64,000 nt of DNA, taken from contig NZ_FOET01000003.1 of NCBI RefSeq assembly GCF_900110735.1, forward strand, positions 496,001-560,000. The letters are read 5' to 3'. Of the stretch, positions 52,878 through 63,661 are shown one piece after another (the stretch's first letter is position 1; the number at the start of each line of letters is the position of its first letter). The notes under the pieces are model-generated. The model saw only the letters and a program-made list of their open reading frames with translations, was not told the DNA's origin and searched no databases. Source of the stretch: Streptomyces radiopugnans (lineage in GTDB: Bacteria > Actinomycetota > Actinomycetes > Streptomycetales > Streptomycetaceae). The position numbers and the translations under genes are program-made.

Positions 52878-53148
52878 CGGGCCCGGGCGGACCCGGGGCG
52901 CCGCACGGGAACGTTCGGGGGGCCTCCCGGCGTTGGAAAGGGCGGACGGGATACCCAGCCGTCCGCCGGCGGCGCCCGCCTCGGCGGTGCTTCGGGCCGT
53001 GATCCTGGGGTACCGTCCGAAGGTCGGTCTGTTGAGGCAATCTGTTCGTAGGCCGAGCAAGCCGGAGTAATACACCGTACGCACAGGCGATCTCACCCGG
53101 GGTCGCGGTGCCTCACTGTGGCAGGAGGGACGGGGCGCGCGCCGCCCC

Positions 53149-55197
<2,049 letters not shown>

Positions 55198-55322
55198 CCG
55201 CGGCTCCCCGGCGCCGGCCCCCGGGCCGGCGGTGAGGCCCCGAGGAATGCCCGCCGCGCCCCTCCGGTTGACCACCGGAGGGGCGCGGCTTTTCGCCACC
55301 CGCAATCGAGAAAGAGGACCAC

Positions 55323-55928
55323 ATGATCGACCCGGTGACGCTGGAGGGCGACGGCTCCGTCGGAGAGTTCGACGAGAAGCGCGCCGAGAACGCCATACGG
55401 GAGCTGCTCATCGCGGTCGGCGAGGACCCCGACCGCGAAGGCCTGCGCGAGACCCCGGCCCGGGTGGCCCGGGCCTACCGGGAGATATTCGCGGGCCTGC
55501 GGCAGCGGCCGGAGGACGTCCTGACCACCACCTTCGACCTCGGCCACGACGAGATGGTCCTGGTGAAGGACATCGAGCTGCTGTCCTCCTGCGAGCACCA
55601 CCTGCTGCCCTTCCACGGAGTGGCGCACGTCGGCTACATCCCGGCCGACTCCGGCAAGATCACCGGCCTGTCGAAGCTCGCCCGGCTGGTGGAGGTCTTC
55701 GCCCGCCGCCCCCAGGTCCAGGAGCGCCTGACGACGCAGATCGCGGACTCGCTGATGGAGATCCTGGAGGCGCGCGGCGTGATCGTCGTGATCGAGTGCG
55801 AGCACATGTGCATGACGGTCCGCGGCGTCCGCAAGCCCGGGGCCAAGACCATCACCTCCGCGGTCCGCGGCCAGCTCCGCGACTCCACCACGCGTGCCGA
55901 GGCGATGAGCCTGATCATGGCCCGCTGA
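55323..55928 (+). CDS. folE: GTP cyclohydrolase I, 201 aa
   Basis: First enzyme of folate synthesis. [35 protein letters not shown], zinc ligands in [19 protein letters not shown] and [22 protein letters not shown] at 55323 after GAAAGAGGA. First gene of a folate block folE-folP-NTF2-folB-folK. Confidence 0.97.
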   Translation: MIDPVTLEGDGSVGEFDEKRAENAIRELLIAVGEDPDREGLRETPARVARAYREIFAGLRQRPEDVLTTTFDLGHDEMVLVKDIELLSSCEHHLLPFHGVAHVGYIPADSGKITGLSKLARLVEVFARRPQVQERLTTQIADSLMEILEARGVIVVIECEHMCMTVRGVRKPGAKTITSAVRGQLRDSTTRAEAMSLIMAR

Positions 55929-55977
55929 CCGCGCGCCACCCGACGGGGCGTCGGCGGGTAGGGGCCCGTGGAACGCC

Positions 55978-55990
55978 TACGCTGGACTGC
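55978..55990 (+). promoter_or_regulatory. Leaderless-type -10 of folP
   Basis: TACGCT (55978-55983) ends 7 bp before the ATG at 55991, with no ribosome site, as in leaderless Streptomyces genes. Confidence 0.45.
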
Positions 55991-56857
55991 ATGAGTACCT
56001 TGCGCGTCCCCCGCGGGGAAGTGGCCGGACTGCCGGCATGGGACCGGTGCGCGGTCATGGGCGTGGTCAACGTCACGCCGGACTCCTTCTCCGACGGAGG
56101 CCGCTGGTTCGACGCCGGGGCCGCGGTCAAGCGCGGCCTGGCTCTGATCACCGAGGGCGCCGACCTGGTCGACGTGGGCGGCGAGTCCACCCGGCCCGGC
56201 GCGACCCGCGTGGACGAGGCCGAGGAGCTGCGCCGGGTGATCCCGGTGGTCCGCGAACTGGCCCGCGAGGGCGCGGTGATCAGTGTGGACACCATGCGGG
56301 CGTCCGTCGCCGAGCGGGCGGTGGAGGCCGGCGCCCGGATGGTCAACGACGTCAGCGGCGGGCGCGCGGATCCGCGCATGGTCCCGGTGGTCGCCGCCGC
56401 CGGGGTGCCGTACGTGGTGATGCACTGGCGCGGCCAGAGCATCGACATGAACGACCGGGCCGTCTACACCGACACCGTCGCCGAGGTGATCGGCGAGCTG
56501 CGCGCCGCCCTGGACCAGGCGGTGGCCGGCGGGATCGCCCCGGAGCGGATCGTGGTCGATCCCGGGCTGGGCTTCGCCAAGCAGGCCGCCCACGATCTGG
56601 CCCTGGTGGACGCCACCGCCCGGCTGCGCCGGGAGCTGGGGCGGCCGGTGCTGGTCGCGGCCTCCCGGAAGCGCTTCCTGGGCCGGGTGCTGGCGGGCGA
56701 CGGCGGTGAGGCGCCGCCCGCCCGGGAACGGGACGCGGCCACCGCCGCGGTCTCGGCGCTCGTGGCGCGCGAGGGCGCCTGGGCGGTACGGGTGCACGAG
56801 GTGCGGGCGAGCGCGGACGCGGTCCGGGTGGCCCGGGCCCTGGAGGGAGCCAGGTGA
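55991..56857 (+). CDS. folP: Dihydropteroate synthase, 288 aa
   Basis: Couples p-aminobenzoate to 6-hydroxymethyl-dihydropterin pyrophosphate. Motifs VMGVVNVTPDSFSDGGRW, DLVDVGGESTRPGA, VSVDTMRASVAERAV-like segment, VNDVSGG, VDPGLGFAKQAAHD and ASRKRFLG. GTGA overlap with the next gene. Confidence 0.97.
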   Translation: MSTLRVPRGEVAGLPAWDRCAVMGVVNVTPDSFSDGGRWFDAGAAVKRGLALITEGADLVDVGGESTRPGATRVDEAEELRRVIPVVRELAREGAVISVDTMRASVAERAVEAGARMVNDVSGGRADPRMVPVVAAAGVPYVVMHWRGQSIDMNDRAVYTDTVAEVIGELRAALDQAVAGGIAPERIVVDPGLGFAKQAAHDLALVDATARLRRELGRPVLVAASRKRFLGRVLAGDGGEAPPARERDAATAAVSALVAREGAWAVRVHEVRASADAVRVARALEGAR

Positions 56858-57351
56858 GCGGAGAGGCCCGTACGGACGTCGAGGCCGTGGAGGCGGCCAA
56901 CGCCGCGCTGTACGACGCGGTGGAGCGCGGCGACCTGGACGCCCTGGCCGACAGCTGGCTCGGCGGTGAGATCAGCGTCGTGCACCCGGGCTGGCCGGTG
57001 CTCACCGGACGCGACGAGGTGCTGCGCTCGTACGCGCTGATCATGGCCAACACCGAGTACATCCAGTTCTTCCTGACCGACGTCGAGGTCTCCGTGGCGG
57101 GGGACACCGCCCTGGTGACCTGCACCGAGAACATCCTCAGCGGCGGTCCCGCCGAGGAGGACGGCTCGGCCGGCCCCCTGGTCGGCGGCCTGGTGGTCGC
57201 CACCAACGTCTTCCGCAGGACGGAGGACGGCCGCTGGCGGGTGTGGGCCCACCACGGCTCCCCGGTCCTCGTGGAGGAGGAAGAGGACGACGAGGCCGGC
57301 GGGGACGAGGGCATCGACGGTGTCGGCGGCGAGGGCGGGACCCTGCTCTGA
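56854..57351 (+). CDS. NTF2-like (SnoaL-type) domain protein, 165 aa
   Basis: Alpha+beta barrel of the NTF2 superfamily: VEAANAALYDAVERGDLDALADSWLGGEISVVHPGWPVLTGRDEVLRSY, then TNVFRRTEDGRWRVWAHHGSPV and an acidic tail. Conserved between folP and folB in Streptomyces; function not known, possibly a pteridine-binding or enzyme-assembly helper. GTG start overlaps folP by 4 bp. Confidence 0.85.
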   Translation: MSGEARTDVEAVEAANAALYDAVERGDLDALADSWLGGEISVVHPGWPVLTGRDEVLRSYALIMANTEYIQFFLTDVEVSVAGDTALVTCTENILSGGPAEEDGSAGPLVGGLVVATNVFRRTEDGRWRVWAHHGSPVLVEEEEDDEAGGDEGIDGVGGEGGTLL

Positions 57352-57371
57352 CCGCCGGTCTGAGAGAGTGG

Positions 57372-57431
57372 CCTCGTGTCCGGTGGGACCGGCACCGGCT
57401 CCGGCCGGTGCCGGTCCCACCGGACACGAGG
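57372..57431. repeat. 27-bp perfect hairpin inside the folate operon
   Basis: 57372-57398 and 57405-57431 are exact inverted complements with a 6-base loop. It lies between the NTF2-like gene and folB. No T-run follows on either side, so it may be an RNA-stability or attenuation element rather than a simple terminator. Confidence 0.8.
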
Positions 57432-57494
57432 GCGCGGGGCGCGGAGGCCACCGGCCCGCCGCCGCATCCGTACGACCGACGGGAGTGAGAGCGC

Positions 57495-57854
57495 GTGGAC
57501 CGTGTCGCGTTGCGCGGACTGAGGATCCGCGGGCATCACGGGGTGTTCGAGCGGGAACGGGAGCAGGGACAGACCTTCGTGGTGGACCTGGCGATGGGCC
57601 TGGACACCCGCCCCGCGGCCGCCGGGGACGACCTCGCCAAGACGGTGCACTACGGCATCGTCGCCGAGGAGGTCGCCGCGATCGTCGGGGGCGAGCCTGT
57701 CGACCTGATCGAGACCCTCGCCCAGCGGATCGCCGACCAGTGCCTGACGCACGACGCGGTGCGCGAGGTGGAGGTCACCGTCCACAAGCCCGAGGCCCCC
57801 GTCACCGTCCCGTTCGACGACGTGACCATCACCATCAAGCGGAGCCGCGTATGA
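57495..57854 (+). CDS. folB: Dihydroneopterin aldolase, 119 aa
   Basis: RVALRGLRIRGHHGVFEREREQGQTFVVDLAMG, with catalytic Glu in GVFERE, and DLIETLAQRIADQCL; C-terminal VTVHKPEAPVTVPFDDV. GTG at 57495 after GACGGGAGTGAG. Stop overlaps folK start (ATGA). Confidence 0.97.
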   Translation: MDRVALRGLRIRGHHGVFEREREQGQTFVVDLAMGLDTRPAAAGDDLAKTVHYGIVAEEVAAIVGGEPVDLIETLAQRIADQCLTHDAVREVEVTVHKPEAPVTVPFDDVTITIKRSRV

Positions 57855-58447
57855 CGCCGAACAGCGACCCGACCGTACAGCCGGTGCCCGCCTCGGTGGT
57901 GCACCAGGTGGACGCGGCCGATGTGACCCTGCACAACCCCAAGCGCGCCGTCGTGGCGCTCGGGAGCAACCTGGGCAACCGCATGGAGACGCTCCAGGGG
58001 GCGATCGACGCGCTGGAGGAGACCCCGGGGGTGCGGGTCAAGGCCGTCTCACCGGTGTACGAGACCGAGCCGTGGGGCGTGGAGCCGGGCAGCCAGCCCT
58101 CCTACCTCAACGCCGTCGTCCTGCTCAGGACCACCCTGCCGCCCGGTTCGCTGCTGGAGCGGGCCCACGCCATCGAGGAGGCCTACGCGCGGGTCCGCGA
58201 CGAGCACTGGGGCCCGCGGACGATCGACGTGGACATCGTGGCGTACCAGGACGTCGTCTCCGATGACCCGGAACTGACCCTGCCCCACCCCCGGTGCCAC
58301 GAGCGCGCCTTCGTCCTGGCGCCGTGGCACGATGTGGACCCCGGGGCCGAGGTCCCCGGGCACGGCCCGGTTGCGGACCTCCTCGGCGCCGTGGGCCGGG
58401 AGGGCGTGGTGCGCCGGGGGGACCTGGAACTGAGCCTGCCGGAGTGA
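57851..58447 (+). CDS. folK: 6-hydroxymethyl-7,8-dihydropterin pyrophosphokinase, 198 aa
   Basis: HPPK: AVVALGSNLGNRMETLQGAIDAL, SPVYETEPWGVEPGSQPSYLNAVVLL, and WGPRTIDVDIVAYQDVV with metal-binding DVD, then LPHPRCHERAFVLAPW. N-terminal extension of about 30 residues before the core. Confidence 0.97.
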   Translation: MTPNSDPTVQPVPASVVHQVDAADVTLHNPKRAVVALGSNLGNRMETLQGAIDALEETPGVRVKAVSPVYETEPWGVEPGSQPSYLNAVVLLRTTLPPGSLLERAHAIEEAYARVRDEHWGPRTIDVDIVAYQDVVSDDPELTLPHPRCHERAFVLAPWHDVDPGAEVPGHGPVADLLGAVGREGVVRRGDLELSLPE

Positions 58448-58600
58448 CCGGCCGCGGCGCGGCCGGGCCCGGCGGGTCCGGGCTCCGGGATTGTGGACGG
58501 CGCCGTACGGGCAAGGTTCTCCGGCGGCCTCGACGCGGTTTCGACGATGCTGTTTGGGCGGTGCCGCCCCCAGGGGGCGCCGAGTGACGTGGGGAGTCCC

Positions 58601-59092
58601 GTGAGGGAGCTACGTATCAGGACGCTGGCCGGCATCTTCGCGCTCGCGCTGGTGCTGTCCTGGGCAGGGGCCCGGATGTGGGACGCGCTGGGCACCCTGC
58701 CCGCCGTGCCCGTCGCGGCCCCGATCGTGCTGGCGGTGATCGCCACGGTCCTGACCGCCACCGCGCTGTCGATCCGCGCCCGGCTGCGCGCCCAGCGCGA
58801 GCGGCGGCCCGGCGCCAAGGGCGTGGAGCCGATGATGGCCGCCCGCGCCGTCGTCCTGGGGCAGGCCAGCGCGCTGGTGGCCGCCCTGGCCGCGGGCGCG
58901 TACGGCGGTGCGGGCCTCTACCTGCTCCTCGGTGCCATGGACGTGCCCGCCCGCCGGGACCAGGCGGTCTACGCGGGCCTGTCGGTGCTGGCGGGCGCGG
59001 CGGTGGTGGCGGCCGCCGTCTTCCTGCAGCGGGTGTGCAGGCTCCCGGAGGACGACGAGGAGCCCCCGCCCCCGGCCGCCGCGGCGGCCTGA
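58601..59092 (+). CDS. DUF3180 membrane protein, 163 aa
   Basis: Four transmembrane helices (residues about 8-28, 35-55, 80-103 and 118-138). GTG at 58601 after GGGGAG. DUF3180 genes regularly follow folK in actinobacteria; function unknown. Confidence 0.9.
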   Translation: MRELRIRTLAGIFALALVLSWAGARMWDALGTLPAVPVAAPIVLAVIATVLTATALSIRARLRAQRERRPGAKGVEPMMAARAVVLGQASALVAALAAGAYGGAGLYLLLGAMDVPARRDQAVYAGLSVLAGAAVVAAAVFLQRVCRLPEDDEEPPPPAAAAA

Positions 59093-59149
59093 GGGCTCCG
59101 GGGGACCCGGGGGCCCGGACCTGGGACCCGGCTGGGGGGCGGACCGGCG

Positions 59150-60358
59150 ATGGACGAGGACGTGTACGCGGAACTGCCGGCGGTGGCGATCGCCGGTGCG
59201 GTGGCGCGGCGCGAGACGTCCGCCGCCGAGGTGGTGGAGGCGGCCCTGGGGCGGATCGCCCGCCTGGAACCGGCGCTGTGCGCCTTCCGGGAGGTGTGGG
59301 CGGACGGGGCGCGGGCACGGGCGGCCGAGGTGGACCGCAGGGTCGCGGCGGGCGGGCGGCTGCCGCTGGCGGGAGTGCCGATCGGGGTGAAGGCGGGGGC
59401 GGGAGGCCCGGACGGGACACCGGCCGAGCCGGTCCGGCGGCTGCTGGCGGCCGGATGCGTACCGGTCGGGGCGACCTCCGTGCCCGGGCCCGGTACGCCG
59501 TGGCGGACCTGGGGCCTGGGCGCCGGCGGCCGCACCGCCAACCCCTGGCGCCGGGACCGGTCGCCCGGGGGGTCGTCCGCCGGTTCGGCGGTGGCGGTCG
59601 CGGCCGGGATGGTGCCGATGGCCACCGGAGCCGACGGCGCCGGCTCGGTGCGCATCCCGGCGGCGTGGTGCGGGGTGCTCGGGCTGAAGACGACCAACGG
59701 GCTGCTGCCCGCGGCGGACCGCTCCGGCCTGGCCGCGCCCGGTGTCCTCGTCCGGTGCGCCGCGGACCTGGAGGCGTGGCTGGAGTGCGTGCCCGGTGTA
59801 CGCGCCCGGGACGTGGGCGGCAGCGCCGGGGGGAGGGCCGGCGGGCCGGTGGCGGCGGTGTGGTCGCCGGACCTGGGGTTCGCCGAGAGCGACCCGGAGG
59901 TCGTCCGGGTGGCGAGGGCGGCGGCGGAACGGCTGGCCGCGGCGGGCGCCGTACGCCTGGAGCCCCCGGCGGCGGAGGCCGTACTGCCGGACCCCGGCCC
60001 GGCGTGGCTCGCCCTGCGCGCCCCGGACGGGGACCGGGCGGCGGCGGAGCGGGCGCGGGCGGAGAACGGCGCGCGCCTCGACGCGCTCCTCTCCGGCGCC
60101 CGGCTGCTGCTGACCCCGGCCACCCCCAACCGGCCCCACGGCCACGACGGTCCGGGCGACCGGTACAGCACGGCACTGACCTGGGCCTTCAACCTCAGCG
60201 GCCATCCGGCGGTCAGCGTCCCGGCGGGTTTCACCGGCGACGGCTGCCCGGCCGGGCTCCAGATCGCGGCCGCCAGGGGAGGGGAGGCGCTGCTCGCCTC
60301 GGTGGTACGGGCGGCCGAGGGCGCGGGCCTGCGGGCACTCCCGCCCCCGAGGGCGTGA
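59150..60358 (+). CDS. Amidase (amidase-signature family), 402 aa
   Basis: Ser-cisSer-Lys triad visible: Lys81 (GVPIGVKAG), cis-Ser in [10 protein letters not shown] (142-143) and nucleophile Ser166 ([15 protein letters not shown]). Shorter than typical amidases (about 450-500 aa), with a reduced middle. Substrate unknown. ATG at 59150 with a modest upstream purine stretch. Confidence 0.88.
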   Translation: MDEDVYAELPAVAIAGAVARRETSAAEVVEAALGRIARLEPALCAFREVWADGARARAAEVDRRVAAGGRLPLAGVPIGVKAGAGGPDGTPAEPVRRLLAAGCVPVGATSVPGPGTPWRTWGLGAGGRTANPWRRDRSPGGSSAGSAVAVAAGMVPMATGADGAGSVRIPAAWCGVLGLKTTNGLLPAADRSGLAAPGVLVRCAADLEAWLECVPGVRARDVGGSAGGRAGGPVAAVWSPDLGFAESDPEVVRVARAAAERLAAAGAVRLEPPAAEAVLPDPGPAWLALRAPDGDRAAAERARAENGARLDALLSGARLLLTPATPNRPHGHDGPGDRYSTALTWAFNLSGHPAVSVPAGFTGDGCPAGLQIAAARGGEALLASVVRAAEGAGLRALPPPRA

Positions 60359-60403
60359 ACCGGCGCCGGGGGCGCCACCTGTCCAACGGCGCGCGCCCCC
60401 GGT

Positions 60404-60415
60404 TATGGTCCCTAC
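60404..60415 (+). promoter_or_regulatory. Leaderless-type -10 of the methyltransferase gene
   Basis: TATGGT (60404-60409) ends 6 bp before the GTG at 60416. Confidence 0.45.
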
Positions 60416-61027
60416 GTGGAGGACATCCTGGAACCACCGGACCTGAAGGCCGAGGCCCACCCCAGCCGCCGCTTCCAGGAGCGGCTGCTGGAGAACCCGG
60501 GAGACCGGGCCGCCTGGCAGGGCCTGCGCGCCTCCTACGACCGGATGGCCGAGGAGTGGCGGGAATGGACCGACGAGCAGCGCGGGTACGACCTCCCCGT
60601 CCGTGAGGGGCTGCGCCGTGTCCGCCCCGCCGAGTGGGCCGTGGAGATCTGCTGCGGCACCGGTGAGGCCACGGAGGCGGTCGCCGGCGCCGTGCCGTCG
60701 GTGGTCGCCTGCGATCTGAGCCTGGAGATGCTGCGCCGCCGCGTGGACGTGCCCGGGGTGCGCTGGGTGGCGGCCGACGTGCGGTCACTACCCCTGGGAA
60801 CGGGGCGTGTTCCCTTGGTAGTGTCGCTCAACGGGGTCTTCAACCCCTCCGAGATCGTGCGGGTGGTCAGGCCCGGCGGCCAGTTGCTGTGGTGCACGTC
60901 CTTCCGCGCGGGGACACCGCTGTACGTACCGCCGGAGCGGATGCACCGGCTGCTGGGCGAGGGATGGACGTCCGAGGGCGGCCGCGCCGGACACGGGGAG
61001 TGGACGCTGTTCACCGCGCCCGGGTGA
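60416..61027 (+). CDS. SAM-dependent class I methyltransferase-like protein, 203 aa
   Basis: Methyltransf_11-type fold: motif I VEICCGTGEATEAVAG, acidic loop VACDLSLEML, WVAADVRSLPL, and VRVVRPGGQLLWCTSF. N-terminal segment LRASYDRMAEEWREW. GTG start at 60416. Substrate unknown; an isolated gene, not linked to the PKS regulon. Confidence 0.85.
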   Translation: MEDILEPPDLKAEAHPSRRFQERLLENPGDRAAWQGLRASYDRMAEEWREWTDEQRGYDLPVREGLRRVRPAEWAVEICCGTGEATEAVAGAVPSVVACDLSLEMLRRRVDVPGVRWVAADVRSLPLGTGRVPLVVSLNGVFNPSEIVRVVRPGGQLLWCTSFRAGTPLYVPPERMHRLLGEGWTSEGGRAGHGEWTLFTAPG

Positions 61028-61144
61028 GCCCGGCCGTACGCGCGGGGCACGCCGTACGCGCCGCACAGGCTGTCCGCGCGCCGCGCGCCGGGCGCCGTAC
61101 GCACGGTCCGGACGTGAGCGGGGGACACAGGGGGCCTGGTCGTC

Positions 61145-62287
61145 GTGCAGGTGGTACTCATCGCGCCGTTCCTCATGCGGTTCCGGTTGTGCGCCAACAC
61201 CTTCGGGGGCGAGGTCGGCAGGGCGCTGAGGGAGGCGGTCGCCGAGGCCGTGCCGGGCTTCTCGCCCCAGGCCGAGGGGCCGGACTCCCCGCTGCTGTTC
61301 GACTACCACATGTCCACCGGCGGCTCCCGGCTCAGCGGCAAGAGGACCGTCGGCACGGTCGAGGTGGAGGGCGCCGGGCTGCTGTGGTGCCGCTTCGAAC
61401 CCAGCGGCTACTGCTACGTCATGCAGACCGTGGAGGTGCCGGACAAGGGGGAGATGCACCGCCGCGAACGCGAACTGGTGGAGCGGGTCAACCCGCACAT
61501 AGCGCGGTGGACGGAGGGCGTCTCGGAGCGCATGCTCGCCACCGGGCGGGTCGACCCCGTGGACGGGGCGGAGATGGACCCCGGCCGGCTGCTGTGGTGG
61601 CACCGGGTCCTGATGGACCCGCCGCGCGGCCAGGAGCCGGGCGCCACCCGCGTCTACGGCGTGGAGCGCAAGATCCACGACGACGCGCACCTGCGCTTCG
61701 GGGACGGCTTCACCACCCTCGTCCGCCTGCCCCGGCACCGGATCAACGAGGTGCTGGAGGGCGTGATGGCGGCCACCAGCGAGTGGATCGCGGTGGACGA
61801 GGCCAACCGCCTGGTGTCGGCCCGGATGCTCCGGCTCAACGACACCCGCTGGGACCGCGTGGCTGACGTGGACCGGCAGTTCACCGCCTCCCTCAAGCTC
61901 AGCAAGGACCTGGCCCTGCGCGAGATGGTGCGGCTGGAGGAGAGCCGCTACACCGTCAACGCGGGCGCGGTGGTGGTGGACGCGGCCATGGAGCGGTGGG
62001 CGATGGAGCGCGAGCGCGGGGTGCTGGAGGTCCAGCTCCAGTCGCTGCGCGACATCCTCGACTTCCACCGCAACATGACGCAGTACCGGCGCGACGAGCG
62101 CCGCAACCGGCTGCTGTTCGTCTTCACGGCGATCGCCCTCTTCCAGTCGGTGCTGGTCTGGTACGACTTCGCCCACGAGTCCAACAACACCCTGGGCCCG
62201 GCGGCGCGGTTGACCGTGGTCAGCACCATCGCCGTGCTCACCGTGGTCGTGGTGGTCTCCTCGCTGGCGGTACGGCGCCGGGAGTGA
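61145..62287 (+). CDS. Unknown protein with C-terminal membrane hairpin, 380 aa
   Basis: Not assigned to a family. The soluble N-terminal about 300 residues contain LLWCRFEPSGYCYVMQTVEVPDKGEMHRRERELVERVNPHI and a helical, partly coiled-coil stretch (VVVDAAMERWAMERERGVLEVQLQSLRDILDFHRNMTQYRRDERRNRL). Two transmembrane helices follow (about 320-340 and 350-375). This order resembles CorA-like topology, but the GMN motif is absent. GTG start at 61145. An internal inhibitor or sensor role is possible. Confidence 0.75.
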   Translation: MQVVLIAPFLMRFRLCANTFGGEVGRALREAVAEAVPGFSPQAEGPDSPLLFDYHMSTGGSRLSGKRTVGTVEVEGAGLLWCRFEPSGYCYVMQTVEVPDKGEMHRRERELVERVNPHIARWTEGVSERMLATGRVDPVDGAEMDPGRLLWWHRVLMDPPRGQEPGATRVYGVERKIHDDAHLRFGDGFTTLVRLPRHRINEVLEGVMAATSEWIAVDEANRLVSARMLRLNDTRWDRVADVDRQFTASLKLSKDLALREMVRLEESRYTVNAGAVVVDAAMERWAMERERGVLEVQLQSLRDILDFHRNMTQYRRDERRNRLLFVFTAIALFQSVLVWYDFAHESNNTLGPAARLTVVSTIAVLTVVVVVSSLAVRRRE

Positions 62288-62394
62288 ACCCGGGCCGTCC
62301 GGTGGCCGCCGGCTCGGGGACGCGACCGTGACGACCGGTGCTCCCCCGATAACGAATGAGGGACGGACAGTGCCTCGGAAGGCGGCGTACAAGG

Positions 62395-62407
62395 TAAATT
62401 CCAGGCC
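62395..62407 (+). promoter_or_regulatory. Leaderless-type -10 of the coiled-coil membrane protein gene
   Basis: TAAATT (62395-62400) ends 7 bp before the ATG at 62408; unusually AT-rich for the region. Confidence 0.5.
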
Positions 62408-63625
62408 ATGCCACGAGGACGCCACCGCCACGCGCCGCCCCTGCACCGGATGCTCGTGCCGTCCGCCGTGGCGGCCGTCGCACTCGTCAGCGCGGCGGCC
62501 TCGTGGCTGGTCGGCGAAACGGCCGATCCCGGCGTGGTGGTACTGCGCCTCCTGGCCGCGGCGGCCGCCGCGGCGGCCGTCACCGGGGCCGTGCTGCTGC
62601 GGCGGTGGGACAGGGAGGCCGGCCGGCGGGTCGGCGAGGTCAGGGCGGCCAAGGCCACGGCCGAGTGGCGGGCCGAGGAACGCCAGGCCGAGCTGGAGAC
62701 CGAGCTGGAGGAGTCCCTGGAGATACGCCGGAAGACGGAGGACACGCTCCGGCGCAAGCGCACCGAACTGGAGAGGCTGCGCACCGAGCACGCCGCGCTG
62801 CTGCGCCGGTACGCCACCGCCGAGACCGAGCGGGCCAGCGCACTGGAGGGGCGGCGGCAGCTCGCCCTGGAGGCCGCCGGGCCCGCGAAGGCGCTCACCA
62901 CCGGGGCGGCCGACCACCGCAGGGCGTCGGGCGCGCCCACACCGCTCACCTACCTCCAGGCGGACGAGGCGCTCAGGCGGCTGCGGGTCAACGCCGCCCG
63001 GCAGCGGGAGCGGGAGGAGCGGGAGAGGCGCGGCCGGGACGGGGCCGCGCGGGAGGCCGCGGCCGTGACGGCCGCCGAGCCGGACGCCCCGCGGCCGCCC
63101 GAGCCGCCCCTGTCGGCGCCGCCCCGTACGGCACCACCGCAGCCGCAGCCGGCACCGCGGCCCCGGACGCCGCAGCAGGGCGGTACGGCGGGAGCGGGGA
63201 CGGGGGAGCCGTACGGGCAGGGCTCCGGGAGCCGCGGGAGCGGCGCTCCCAAGCGCGGCGGATTCGACTTCTTCGGCACCCAGGGCACCCGGAAGCGGCG
63301 CAGGGCGCCGGAGACGCAGGACCCCGCGGCCGGCTCCTCCGAACAGGAGGACGACCGGGGCCGGGGCGGCGACCTTGGCGGCACCCCCGGTGACGGCGGC
63401 CCGGACGACGGCTCCGCCCCCGAGAGCACGCACCCCGGAACCACGGCCCGCGCCGCCTCGCCCGCCGTCGCGGGCAAGGTCATCGACCTGGGCGAACCCG
63501 GCGGCGACGAGAGCGAGGACGGGGACTCCCCTCCCGCGGACGGGGACGGGGACGGGGACGGAGGCGGCGGTACGTCGCGGCATGCGGGCCCGGTCAGGGG
63601 CCTGCGCCGCGCCCGGCCCGCCTGA
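62408..63625 (+). CDS. Membrane-anchored coiled-coil protein with long disordered tail, 405 aa
   Basis: Two N-terminal transmembrane segments (about residues 15-35 and 43-63), then a Glu/Arg-rich coiled coil (about 65-150, KATAEWRAEERQAELETELEESLE and following heptads). The last 200 residues are Pro/Gly/Ala/Asp-rich and disordered. A short GGFDFFGTQGTRKRR motif is the only ordered-looking part of the tail. No enzyme motif; may be a scaffold at the membrane. Confidence 0.75.
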   Translation: MPRGRHRHAPPLHRMLVPSAVAAVALVSAAASWLVGETADPGVVVLRLLAAAAAAAAVTGAVLLRRWDREAGRRVGEVRAAKATAEWRAEERQAELETELEESLEIRRKTEDTLRRKRTELERLRTEHAALLRRYATAETERASALEGRRQLALEAAGPAKALTTGAADHRRASGAPTPLTYLQADEALRRLRVNAARQREREERERRGRDGAAREAAAVTAAEPDAPRPPEPPLSAPPRTAPPQPQPAPRPRTPQQGGTAGAGTGEPYGQGSGSRGSGAPKRGGFDFFGTQGTRKRRRAPETQDPAAGSSEQEDDRGRGGDLGGTPGDGGPDDGSAPESTHPGTTARAASPAVAGKVIDLGEPGGDESEDGDSPPADGDGDGDGGGGTSRHAGPVRGLRRARPA

Positions 63626-63661
63626 CCCGGCCGCCCGCCGGGCCGCCCCGTCCGGCCGGCA

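Noticed and set aside
60788..63583. 931-residue minus-strand frame
   Set aside because: It spans several plus-strand genes and has Pro/Arg/Gly-rich shadow composition.
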